From NCBI GenBank assembly GCA_036501025.1, contig DASYBB010000083.1, forward strand, positions 25,725 to 89,724: DNA of 64,000 nt. Reading direction: 5' to 3'. The stretch comes from DASUBV01 sp036501025 (GTDB lineage: Bacteria; Actinomycetota; Actinomycetes; Streptosporangiales; Streptosporangiaceae). A program made the translations under genes and the position numbers. This document shows, one piece after another, positions 40,423 through 47,647 of this stretch (position 1 is the first letter of the stretch; the number at the start of each line of letters is the position of its first letter). Under the pieces are notes generated by a model. That model was not told the DNA's origin and made no database searches. It saw only the letters and a program-made list of their open reading frames with translations.

Positions 40423-41588
40423 GCGTCCTCCCGTCCGAGGATGACGGTCGAGCTGCCCATCCGGGTGCCGATCGACCCCCCGGTGCCGTGGGCCAGGGCC
40501 AGCTGGCAGTCGGGCACCTGGACCTCCGGCTGGGCCTCGCCGCGCAGCTGGCGGACCGCCTCCAGGACCTTGGTCATGCCGCCCCGGTTGCCCGGATGGT
40601 TACTGGACAGGCCGCCGCCGTCGGTGTTGAACGGCAGCCTCCCGTGCGGCGCCTGCAGCGCGCCGTCACTCACGAACGCCCCGCCCTGGCCCTTCGCGCA
40701 GAACCCGAGGTCCTCGATGGTCTCCAGCACCGTGATGGTGAACGAGTCGTAGATCGAGGCGTAGTCGATGTCGGCGGGCGTCACGCCCGCCTCCTCGAAG
40801 GCCCGCGGGCCGGACCACACCGCGCCGGTGTAGGTCAGGTCCAGCCGCCCGTTGTTGCTGGTCTTCGGGGCCTCGCCGTGGCCGAGCACCTTGACGCAGT
40901 GCCGGGCCAGGCCGCGGGCCACGTCAGGCGACACGACGACCACGGCCCCGCCGCCGTCGGTGACGACGCAGCAGTCCAGCCGGTGCAGCGGGTCGCTGAT
41001 CATCGGCGAGCGGATGACGTCCTCGATAGTCACCGGGTCGCGCCGCAGCGCATGCTCGTTGTACTGGGCGTGGTGGGCCGCCGCGACCTTGATCTCGGCC
41101 AGCTGCTCGCTGGTGGTGCCGTACTCGTGCATGTGCCGCCGGGCGGCCAGCGCGTACATGCCGTGGATGGACGTGCCGTAGACCGCCTCGAAGCTGTCCT
41201 CGGGCCCGTGCAGCGCGCCCAGCACCAGGTTCGCGCGGGCCTGCAGCGGCAGCCCGGCCAGCGTGATCAGCGCGACCTGGCACTTGCCCGCCGCGATGGC
41301 CTCGGCCGCGTGCCCGATGTGGACGACGTACGACGATCCGCCGGTCTCCGTCGTGTCGATCTGGGTCAGGTTCAGGCCCAGGTAGTCGGCCATGGAGATG
41401 CCGCCGAAGCCCGGCGCGTCGCCCGCGCAGTAGTAGCCGTCCACGTCGGCGAACGTCAGGCCCGCGTCGGCCAGCGCCCCGGCGGCGACCTCGGCGTGGA
41501 CCTGCTCCACCGGCTTGTCCGGGATGTTGCGCTCCGGGTGCTCGTACGCGCCGGCGATGAAGGCCGCGCCGCTGATGCCCGCGCTCAC
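40419..41588 (-). CDS. Thiolase-like lipid-transfer protein / aldolase candidate
   Basis: A 389-aa thiolase-fold protein (start SAGISGAAFIAGAYEHP; DGGGAVVVVSPDVARG; SSNHPGNRGGMTKVLEAVRQ; LALAHGTGGSIGTRMGSST). The usual thiolase nucleophile Cys in the NCSS position is replaced (ETGGSSYVVHIGHA), as in SCPx-related non-thiolytic members such as the retro-aldolase Ltp2. With the overlapping DUF35 gene, a carbon-carbon lyase on a CoA thioester is the best inference. The GTG at 41588 matches the family N-terminus; a TTG at 41636 preceded by GGGAG is an alternative. It is the first gene of the nine-gene operon. Confidence 0.85.
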   Translation of the reverse strand: MSAGISGAAFIAGAYEHPERNIPDKPVEQVHAEVAAGALADAGLTFADVDGYYCAGDAPGFGGISMADYLGLNLTQIDTTETGGSSYVVHIGHAAEAIAAGKCQVALITLAGLPLQARANLVLGALHGPEDSFEAVYGTSIHGMYALAARRHMHEYGTTSEQLAEIKVAAAHHAQYNEHALRRDPVTIEDVIRSPMISDPLHRLDCCVVTDGGGAVVVVSPDVARGLARHCVKVLGHGEAPKTSNNGRLDLTYTGAVWSGPRAFEEAGVTPADIDYASIYDSFTITVLETIEDLGFCAKGQGGAFVSDGALQAPHGRLPFNTDGGGLSSNHPGNRGGMTKVLEAVRQLRGEAQPEVQVPDCQLALAHGTGGSIGTRMGSSTVILGREDA

Positions 41589-41616
41589 CGCGTCCGCCCG
41601 GCCGCCGGGACCGGTG

Positions 41617-41694
41617 CTACCGGCCCGCCGGGCCAAAAGGGAACGGCTCCCGCAGCGGACCCCGGACTCCGGGCGTCGGGTGGCTAAGCAGCAT
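41617..41694 (-). CDS. 25-aa leader ORF before the catabolic operon
   Basis: ATG at 41694 preceded by GGAGG with a 5-nt spacer, an excellent ribosome binding site, then 25 codons (MLLSHPTPGVRGPLREPF...) and TAG at 41617. It ends just upstream of the thiolase-like start in another frame. The good ribosome binding site belongs to this ORF, whereas the thiolase gene has a poor one. It could couple translation or be a leader peptide; no homologue is recognised. Confidence 0.4.
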   Translation of the reverse strand: MLLSHPTPGVRGPLREPFPFGPAGR

Positions 41695-41730
41695 GACTAC
41701 CTCCGTCATCGCAGGCGCCGGGCACGGAAT

Positions 41731-41772
41731 TAGAACCGGATTCTAGAAGAATCTTGAAAGTCGGTTCTAGAA
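41731..41772. promoter_or_regulatory. TTCTAGAA-type operator cluster upstream of the catabolic operon
   Basis: TAGAA-CCGGA-TTCTA (41731-41745) is an inverted repeat, and TTCTAGAA occurs at 41741-41748 and again at 41765-41772. The pattern is like the TAGAAC-nn-GTTCTA operators of KstR-type TetR repressors of steroid catabolism, though the spacing is not the same. It lies upstream of the thiolase-like gene and in an AT-rich patch, so control of the operon by a TetR protein is likely. Confidence 0.5.
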
Positions 41773-41816
41773 ATATTGTTGATCTGGCCTGGTGCGGCGT
41801 CAACCCCCGGAGCGGG

Positions 41817-42755
41817 TCAAAGCAGGCGAAGCAGCCACTGCGGCCCGGTCACGGACGCGCCCGCGGCAGCGGCGCGGTCAGCCACCTCCGGGCGGCCGGT
41901 GACCACCAGCCGCGCGCCCGCGATGGTCGCGGCGAGGTCCGCGATCTCGTCCGCCCCGGAGCCGGCCGGGGCGACGGCGCGCACGTCGGCGGTCGGCACG
42001 ACCAGCGGCGCGCTCCAGCTGGGCTGCCCGCTGTCGGGCGGGACGGCCGGCGGGTCGGCCGCGGCCGCCCGCGCGTCGCCGTCCAGGACCAGCACGTAGT
42101 CCGGGTACCAGCGGGCCAGCGCCGGCTCGCCGAGGCCGTCGGGCAGGGCCGCCAGCCCGGTCAGCGTCAGCTCCGTGAGCCGGCCGCGGAGCCGGCGGGC
42201 GGCCCCGGCCGGGTCAGCGGGGCCGCGCGCGTCCGGCCCGGCATCCCCGGCCTCGAGGCCGGCGCCGTCGACGATCACGGTCAGCGGCAGCAGGGCCCGG
42301 CGCAGCAGCGGCCAGTACGCGGCGAAGCCGGGGTGCAGCTCAAGCTGGTCGACCTCGCCGGCGGGCAGCCACCGGGCGTCGTCGGACTCGTAGGCATCGG
42401 CGTAGACCTTGAACGCGTCCTGCGCCTGGGCCAGGACCGTGTGGTAGACCCAGCCGCCGTGCTCGTCGGAGAACAGGCCGCGCGGCACGACCAGCTTGGG
42501 GTTGACGCCGCACTCCTCGTCGGCCTCGCGCAGCGCCGTCTCGGCGGGCGTCTCCTCGCTGTCCATGGCCCCGCCTGGCAGCGACCAGGTCCCGCCCTCG
42601 TGACTCCAGCCCGCGCGATGCTGCATCAGCACCAGGCTGCTGGCCGGCGAGTCCGGGCTGGGCACGTAGGCCAGCAGTCCCGCCGCGCCGAACAGTCCCC
42701 AGTGCCGGTGCTCCAGCGCGCAGGTCGCCCAGCCGTTCCCGCTTCGACCCGCCAT
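41817..42755 (-). CDS. NUDIX hydrolase with C-terminal NYN/PIN-like domain
   Basis: A 312-aa two-domain protein. Residues about 15-150 are a NUDIX hydrolase with a full NUDIX box (GGAMDSEETPAE...READEE, about 61-81). The C-terminal part (LTVIVDGAGLEAG, VLVLDGDARAA, AGSGADEIADLAA, RLVVTGRPEVADRAAAAGA) resembles the YacP-like NYN RNase fold, in which the VDGAN motif supplies an active Asp. The combination points to nucleotide or RNA processing. The start at 42755 follows a TATCGT -10 box by six nt, implying leaderless translation. Its substrate is unknown. Confidence 0.82.
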   Translation of the reverse strand: MAGRSGNGWATCALEHRHWGLFGAAGLLAYVPSPDSPASSLVLMQHRAGWSHEGGTWSLPGGAMDSEETPAETALREADEECGVNPKLVVPRGLFSDEHGGWVYHTVLAQAQDAFKVYADAYESDDARWLPAGEVDQLELHPGFAAYWPLLRRALLPLTVIVDGAGLEAGDAGPDARGPADPAGAARRLRGRLTELTLTGLAALPDGLGEPALARWYPDYVLVLDGDARAAAADPPAVPPDSGQPSWSAPLVVPTADVRAVAPAGSGADEIADLAATIAGARLVVTGRPEVADRAAAAGASVTGPQWLLRLL

Positions 42756-42861
42756 CCGGCGACGATAACCCGCGGCGGCCGGGCCGGGCCAGCCTGGGGC
42801 CGGCCGGGCGAAATCCGGCCGTGAACCTCATTGTCCTGATGTGAGCGTCGATGTAGCATTG

Positions 42862-42877
42862 TGAACATGATTGTTCA
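42862..42877. promoter_or_regulatory. Candidate TetR operator over the tetR start codon
   Basis: TGAAC (42862-42866) and GTTCA (42873-42877) form an inverted repeat whose six-base spacer contains the ATG of the TetR gene. A TAGCAT -10 box is at 42854-42859, so the operator covers the transcription start of a leaderless mRNA. This fits autorepression. Confidence 0.5.
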
Positions 42878-43475
42878 GTCCTCGGGCACCGCCCGCCCGC
42901 GCCGCGGGACGCGGCCGCCGCTGCTGGACGTGGCGGCGGAGGTGCTCGTCGCCGACCCGGCCGCGTCGCTGGCCGAGGTCGCCGAGGCGGCCGGGATCGG
43001 CCGCACCACCCTGCACAACCACTACGCCACGCGCGATGACCTGCTGCGCGCGGTCGGGCACCGGGCCGTCGACCTGTGGCAGCAGGCGCTGGCGCAGGTG
43101 GCCGACGGTCCCGACGGCGGCCTGCGCGCGCTCAGCACCTCGATGGTGGTGGTCGGGTCGCAGCTGGGCTTCCTGTGGCGGACCCCGGCCCTGCACCGCG
43201 ACCAGGCGCTCAAGCAGCGCTCGGACGCGATGCAGGACGCCACCCTGGCCGTCCTGCGGCGGGCGCAGGACCGCGGCGTGCTGGACCCGGGCACCCCGGA
43301 CTGGTGGCTGCTCGACACCTTCTTCTCCCTCATCTACGTGGCCGCCGAGTCCGTCGCCGACGGCGAGCTGGCCCCCAACGACGCGCCGGGCCTCGTCACC
43401 CGCACCTTCCTGCGCGGCATCGGCGCGCCGGCGCAGGCCTTACCCCACCCGCTGGGAGGACCCGAACATGAGTGA
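42867..43475 (+). CDS. TetR-family transcriptional regulator
   Basis: A 202-aa regulator with an N-terminal HTH (about 15-60; DVAAEVLVADPAASLAEVAE, then GIGRTTLHNHYATRDDLLRA) and a ligand-binding C-terminal domain. The ATG at 42867 is chosen because the TAGCAT -10 box ends 7 nt upstream; a GTG two codons earlier would be too close. Its stop codon overlaps the P450 gene by 8 nt, so the pair is co-transcribed. It probably controls the P450 in response to that enzyme's substrate. Confidence 0.9.
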   Translation: MIVQSSGTARPRRGTRPPLLDVAAEVLVADPAASLAEVAEAAGIGRTTLHNHYATRDDLLRAVGHRAVDLWQQALAQVADGPDGGLRALSTSMVVVGSQLGFLWRTPALHRDQALKQRSDAMQDATLAVLRRAQDRGVLDPGTPDWWLLDTFFSLIYVAAESVADGELAPNDAPGLVTRTFLRGIGAPAQALPHPLGGPEHE

Positions 43476-44763
43476 CCTGCAGAAGGCGGTCTCGTTCGCC
43501 GCCGGCCTGTACCGGGAGCGGGCTCGCGTGCTGCTGGCCGGCTACGTCCAGCGCGACCCGGTCGCGCTGCTCGCGCTGGCCCCCGGCCGTGCCAACCCCT
43601 ACGCGCTCTACGACCGGATCCGCGCCCGCGGCACCATCGTGCCGACCCGGGTCGGCAACTGGGCCACCCCCAGCCACCAGGTGTGCAGCGCGGTGCTGCG
43701 CGACCGCCGCTTCGGCGTGCGGCTGGACGACGAGCCGCTGGCCGCCGATGAGCTCGACATGTCCATGCTCTCCATGAACCCGCCGGATCACACCCGGCTC
43801 CGGCGGCTGATCCAGCCCGCGTTCAGCCCGAAGATCGTCGCCGGCTACGCGGGCCGGATCGAGCGCACCGTCGGCGGGCTGCTGGACGCCGCGGCCGCGG
43901 CGGGGGAGTTCGACCTGATCTCCGACTTCGCCGCGGCGCTGCCCATCGCCGTCATCACCGACCTGCTCGGCATCCCCGACGCCGACGCCGCGTACTTCGC
44001 CCGGATCGGCGCGATCGTCGGGAGCGCGATCGGCGGCGTCCGGTCGCTGCGTCACGCCCGCGCGCTGCAGGAGAGCGCGGACGCCCTGGAGCGGCTGTTC
44101 GCGGGCCTGTTCGAGCTGCGCCGCCGGGAGCCGCGCGATGACCTCGTCAGCCGCATCGTCGCGGCCGAGGGCACCCAGGTCATGCCGTCGGAGCTGCAGT
44201 CGCTGTGCGCGCTGCTGCTGGTGGCGGGCTTCGAGACGACCGTCAACGCGATCGGCAACGGGGTCCTGGCCCTGCTCGCCCACCCGGAGCAGTGGCAGGC
44301 GCTGTGCGCCGACCCGGCCGGGCTGGCCCCGCGGGCGGTCAGCGAGGCGCTGCGCTTCGATCCGCCGGTCCAGCTCACCGAGCGGGTGGCGCTGGAGCCG
44401 GCGGAGCTCGACGGCCAGGTCATCGGCCGGGGCGAGTCGATCCTCACCCTGATCGGCGCGGCCAACCGCGATCCCGAGGCCTTCGACCACCCTGATGTGT
44501 TCGACCTGCACCGCGACGGCACGACCGACAACCTGTCGTTCTCCAGCGGCATCCACTACTGCGCTGGCCAGCCGCTCGCCCGCCTGGAGCTGACGATCGC
44601 GCTGCAGCTGCTGGCCGAGCGGATGCCCGGCCTGGCCCGCGCCGGGAAGGTGGAGCGGCGCAACTCCAACATCATCCGCGGCCCGATCAGCGTGCCGGTC
44701 ACCGCCGGGAGCGGCGCGCGGCCGGCCGCGCGGGCGCCGGCGCCGGACGCCCCGGCCCGGTAG
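43468..44763 (+). CDS. Cytochrome P450
   Basis: A 431-aa class I bacterial P450. Landmarks are the I helix LLLVAGFETTVN (about 249-260), the ExxR motif in SEALRFDPP (about 292-300) and the haem loop FSSGIHYCAG with Cys365 as the axial ligand. The C-terminal 25 residues are Ala/Pro/Arg-rich and not part of the fold. The substrate is unknown; partner ferredoxin and reductase genes are not adjacent. GGGAGGA lies 8 nt before the ATG. It overlaps the upstream TetR gene. Confidence 0.93.
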   Translation: MSDLQKAVSFAAGLYRERARVLLAGYVQRDPVALLALAPGRANPYALYDRIRARGTIVPTRVGNWATPSHQVCSAVLRDRRFGVRLDDEPLAADELDMSMLSMNPPDHTRLRRLIQPAFSPKIVAGYAGRIERTVGGLLDAAAAAGEFDLISDFAAALPIAVITDLLGIPDADAAYFARIGAIVGSAIGGVRSLRHARALQESADALERLFAGLFELRRREPRDDLVSRIVAAEGTQVMPSELQSLCALLLVAGFETTVNAIGNGVLALLAHPEQWQALCADPAGLAPRAVSEALRFDPPVQLTERVALEPAELDGQVIGRGESILTLIGAANRDPEAFDHPDVFDLHRDGTTDNLSFSSGIHYCAGQPLARLELTIALQLLAERMPGLARAGKVERRNSNIIRGPISVPVTAGSGARPAARAPAPDAPAR

Positions 44764-44769
44764 CTGCGG

Positions 44770-46011
44770 TCAGTCGCGGTCGGCGAGCTCGCGGGCCAGG
44801 CCGGCCCGGGCCCGCGCGCGGTCGTCCATCGAGCCGGCCGACTCGGCCGCCTGCCGGCGGCGCAGCAGGCGCAGCGCGGTGAGCGACCCGAACCCGAGCA
44901 CGGCCATCGCGGTGAGCATGACCCAGAACCCCCACCAGGTCCCGCCGCCGGGCAGGGTGGTGTTGGCGCCGAAGAAGCCGACCACCAGGCCGGGGATCAG
45001 GACCGCGGCGGTGACGTACTCGATCAGGCGCCCCAGCCGCTCGCTGCGGCGCTGCTGCTCCTCCGCGATCTGGATGTGCAGCAGGCCGAACGAGGAGCGC
45101 AGCGTCGTGCCGAGTTCCCGCAGGCCGATGAGCGCCCGGTCGATCCGGTCGTCGACGTTCTTGATCGCCTCATGATCGGTGCAGCCCCAGAACCAGGCCT
45201 TGCTGATGTCGGCGTGCAGGCCCGCCCGGTCGAGCGGGGTCAGCCAGTCCCGCAGCACGGCCATCGTGCCCCACAGGTCGGGCAGGGTCGTCCGGTCCAC
45301 GACCTGCCGCCGGCCGCCGAGGTCGCCGTCCAGGTAGAGCGTCAGCTCCCAGGTCTCCAGCCAGGCGTACACCCGGCGGTGCGCGGGCGCGTAGCTCAGC
45401 GCGAGCTCGTTGAAGATCAGGACGCCCAGGTCGCCCGCGGTCTTCGCCGGCGCGCGGGGCCACCGCCGGGCGATGGCGTCGAAGATGTCGGCATGCGGCT
45501 TGGGGGACCCGATCGCCGGGATCTTGACCGCGCCCTGGTAGCCCTGCCGGTGATGCCAGCAGGTGACGATCCAGCCGTCGCCGGCCAGGAACCCGACCGG
45601 CTGGCAGATCAGCATCCGGGCCGCCGGGGAGGTGCCGGTGCCGTCATCGGCCGGGCCGATCTCCGCCGTCTCGGCCTCGAACGCCACGAACAGCTGGACC
45701 CGGCCGCCCGCGTAGCTGTGCTGCTCGGGCCGGGACCGGCAGCCGAGCAGGTCGGTCAGCATGGCCGGCTCCAGCTGGCCGCCGCACAGGCTCCCGATCA
45801 GCTCATGCAGCTCGGCGGCGGTGCGCTCCTGCTCGGCCGGGTCGCGCGGTTCCGCGTCCGAGACGTCCACGTCGATCCACCGGACGCCGGCGTCCGGGTC
45901 GGCCGCGCCGGGCTCGACCACGCGGGGCGGGCGGCCGGGCGCCCACTGGCTCACCGTCACCGGCGCCGACCCGCCCGCGGTGACCAGGATCTTGCTGCCG
46001 GGCTCTGCCAT
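44770..46011 (-). CDS. CorA-like divalent cation transporter
   Basis: A 413-aa protein with a large cytosolic N-terminal domain, a long helix (LRSSFGLLHIQIAEEQQRRS, about 300-320) and two C-terminal membrane helices. The loop after the first carries GFFGANTTLPGGG, a GxN-type motif as in CorA/ZntB relatives (GMN in classical CorA, GAN here). It may move Mg2+, Zn2+ or another cation, or act as a channel-like relative. The start at 46011 follows GGGAG; a further 21 upstream codons are possible. Confidence 0.82.
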   Translation of the reverse strand: MAEPGSKILVTAGGSAPVTVSQWAPGRPPRVVEPGAADPDAGVRWIDVDVSDAEPRDPAEQERTAAELHELIGSLCGGQLEPAMLTDLLGCRSRPEQHSYAGGRVQLFVAFEAETAEIGPADDGTGTSPAARMLICQPVGFLAGDGWIVTCWHHRQGYQGAVKIPAIGSPKPHADIFDAIARRWPRAPAKTAGDLGVLIFNELALSYAPAHRRVYAWLETWELTLYLDGDLGGRRQVVDRTTLPDLWGTMAVLRDWLTPLDRAGLHADISKAWFWGCTDHEAIKNVDDRIDRALIGLRELGTTLRSSFGLLHIQIAEEQQRRSERLGRLIEYVTAAVLIPGLVVGFFGANTTLPGGGTWWGFWVMLTAMAVLGFGSLTALRLLRRRQAAESAGSMDDRARARAGLARELADRD

Positions 46012-46111
46012 CCCCGCTCCCGCGTCGCTGCCGCGTATGTCCACCGCGACTATGGCAGAACTGCGACCGGACACGGGGGCACAGCGCCAGATTCCGGGCG
46101 CGGCCGGACGG

Positions 46112-46126
46112 TAATCTCAGCCGGTG
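46112..46126 (+). promoter_or_regulatory. Leaderless promoter of the 164-aa membrane protein gene
   Basis: TAATCT (46112-46117) is followed by six nt and the GTG start at 46124. There is no ribosome binding site. The match to the TANNNT consensus is full. Confidence 0.6.
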
Positions 46127-46618
46127 AGCTACCAGGCGAGTGCGTGGGTCCCGTTCGGCGCGGCCCTGGCCGGCGTGGCCGGGGCGCTGACCGGGCTGCT
46201 GTTCGTCGCCGTCTCGATCAAGAGCGACGTGCTGGCCCGGTCGCGCAACCTCAGCTCCCGGGCCGCGCAGACGCTGGTCCTGTTCATGATCGCGGTGCTG
46301 CTCGGGCTGGCGGTCGTGACGCCGCAGCCGCGGGTCGCGCTGGGCGCCGAGCTGATCGGCCTGGCCGCGGTGTCGGGCTTCATCCTGCAGTTCCTCGACC
46401 GCCGGGCGGGCTCCGCGGGGGAGAACGCGAACACGGCCGAGCGCTACATCGAGCGGTTCTCGCCCAACCTGGTCACCGCCGCCCTGGTCGGCATCGCCGG
46501 GCTGAGCCTGGCCGTCCGCTTCGGCGGCGGCCTGTACTGGGTGCTCCCGGCGGCGGTGACGAGCCTGCTGGGCGGCGTGACCAGTGCCTGGCTGTTCCTG
46601 GTCCGGGTCACCGGCTAG
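46124..46618 (+). CDS. Small integral membrane protein, 164 aa
   Basis: Four hydrophobic helices are evident (about 8-32, 46-66, 75-90 and 111-160), with a short basic/polar loop RRAGSAGENANTAERYIERF between helices 3 and 4. No catalytic residues or known domain are recognised; similar unnamed proteins occur in actinobacteria. Transcription appears leaderless from the TAATCT box. It is divergent from the CorA-like gene, with only about 110 bp between them, so the two promoters are close. Confidence 0.7.
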   Translation: MSYQASAWVPFGAALAGVAGALTGLLFVAVSIKSDVLARSRNLSSRAAQTLVLFMIAVLLGLAVVTPQPRVALGAELIGLAAVSGFILQFLDRRAGSAGENANTAERYIERFSPNLVTAALVGIAGLSLAVRFGGGLYWVLPAAVTSLLGGVTSAWLFLVRVTG

Positions 46619-46651
46619 CTGCCCGGCTCGGGGCCGGTGGACGGTAGCGTC

Positions 46652-47017
46652 ATGGACCCGCCTCGCCTGGTGACGCGGGCGCGAGCCGTGTGGGAGAGCC
46701 GCGCTCGCGGTGCAGCCGCGTTCAGCCCGGCCGCGCGCGTGGCCGTCTGCCCGGAGTCCGGGCTGTGCCCGCCCGGATGGGCCGGCGTCGTGAGCATCGC
46801 CGGCTCGGTTATCGCGACCGCGCCCGGCCCGGCAGAGGCGGCCATCCTGCAGCGGGGCCTTGGCGAGTGGCCCGCCGCGGTGGTGGCCGTCGCGCACGCT
46901 CTCGGCCGCGGCCTGCTGCCCCAGTGGCGGGCGGTGCCGCCGGCCTCGAGGCGGGTCGCCGCCGCCCTCGGCTTCCGCGAGCTGGGCTGGCAGGCGAGCA
47001 TCCTGCTGCGCACCTGA
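46652..47017 (+). CDS. Shortened GNAT-family protein, probable internal deletion
   Basis: A 121-aa ORF whose two halves look like the ends of a longer GNAT acetyltransferase. The N-terminal half (MDPPRLVTRARAVWESRARG, then ESGLCPPGWAGVVSIAGSVIATAP) resembles the N-terminal region of a family of about 260 aa. The C-terminal half (GLLPQWRAVPPASRRVAAAL then GFRELGWQASIL) resembles its end. The acetyl-CoA-binding centre (RxxGxG) is missing, so the protein is unlikely to be active. The family comparison is from memory. The frame is intact, so it may still be translated. The start codon is uncertain (46637 GTG or 46652 ATG). Confidence 0.5.
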   Translation: MDPPRLVTRARAVWESRARGAAAFSPAARVAVCPESGLCPPGWAGVVSIAGSVIATAPGPAEAAILQRGLGEWPAAVVAVAHALGRGLLPQWRAVPPASRRVAAALGFRELGWQASILLRT

Positions 47018-47056
47018 GGTCAGCGCGTCCCGCTGGCGCGCTCGGTCCGCCCGCGG

Positions 47057-47539
47057 TTATGCCGGAGCCGGGCCGGGGCTCCCGTACTGCAGGGTGGCGG
47101 GGTCGGGCCGGATGATCCGGGCGGTGGCCGTGGCGGTGGCCAGGACCTCGCCCGCGTCGTCGCGCAGTTCCCCGGCCAGGAACGCGACCGAGCCGCCGCG
47201 GTGCAGGACGCGGCCGGTGCCGGTGATCGTGCCCGGCCGGGCCGGGCGCAGGAAGCTGACGTTGAGGTCGAGGGTCACGGCGAACTGGTCCGCGGCCAGC
47301 GTCGCGACCAGGGCGGGGCCGAGCGTGTCGTCCAGCATCGCGGCCAGGAAGCCGCCCTGCACGTTGCCCACCGGGTTGGCGAAGCCGCTGCTGGCGTCGA
47401 AGCGCACCTCGATCTCGCCGCGCTCGGGGTCCACCCGCGACAGCGTCCACCCCAGGGTCGCGGCGGCCGGCGGCGCGGGCTGCCGGCCGGCAAGGAAATC
47501 CCAGAATGGTCCCGACCGGGTGACCTGGCCGTCAGTCAT
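47057..47539 (-). CDS. PaaI-family hotdog thioesterase
   Basis: A 160-aa single-domain hotdog thioesterase. The helix and catalytic region read NPVGNVQGGFLAAMLDDTLG (about 55-74; Gly-Gly and Asp as in PaaI-type acyl-CoA thioesterases), followed by the strand LDLNVSFLRPARPGTI. These enzymes hydrolyse acyl- or aryl-CoA. The gene is between a GNAT remnant and a CocE hydrolase and is divergent from the latter. A substrate cannot be named. Confidence 0.9.
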   Translation of the reverse strand: MTDGQVTRSGPFWDFLAGRQPAPPAAATLGWTLSRVDPERGEIEVRFDASSGFANPVGNVQGGFLAAMLDDTLGPALVATLAADQFAVTLDLNVSFLRPARPGTITGTGRVLHRGGSVAFLAGELRDDAGEVLATATATARIIRPDPATLQYGSPGPAPA

Positions 47540-47647
47540 GGCGGCAGCCTGCCACGAGGGTCCGACACTCTGCGCCCGGGCCGGCGCCGCCGGCTCATGA
47601 TCGCCATGACCGTGGCCGGCGAGTTAGGTTCGGGGTGGAGGTGGGTG

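Noticed and set aside
43468..44763. The P450 as a tailoring enzyme for the MRAEWN peptide
   Set aside because: It is about 39 kb away, co-transcribed with its own TetR regulator, and nothing ties it to the array. The idea stays open only as speculation.
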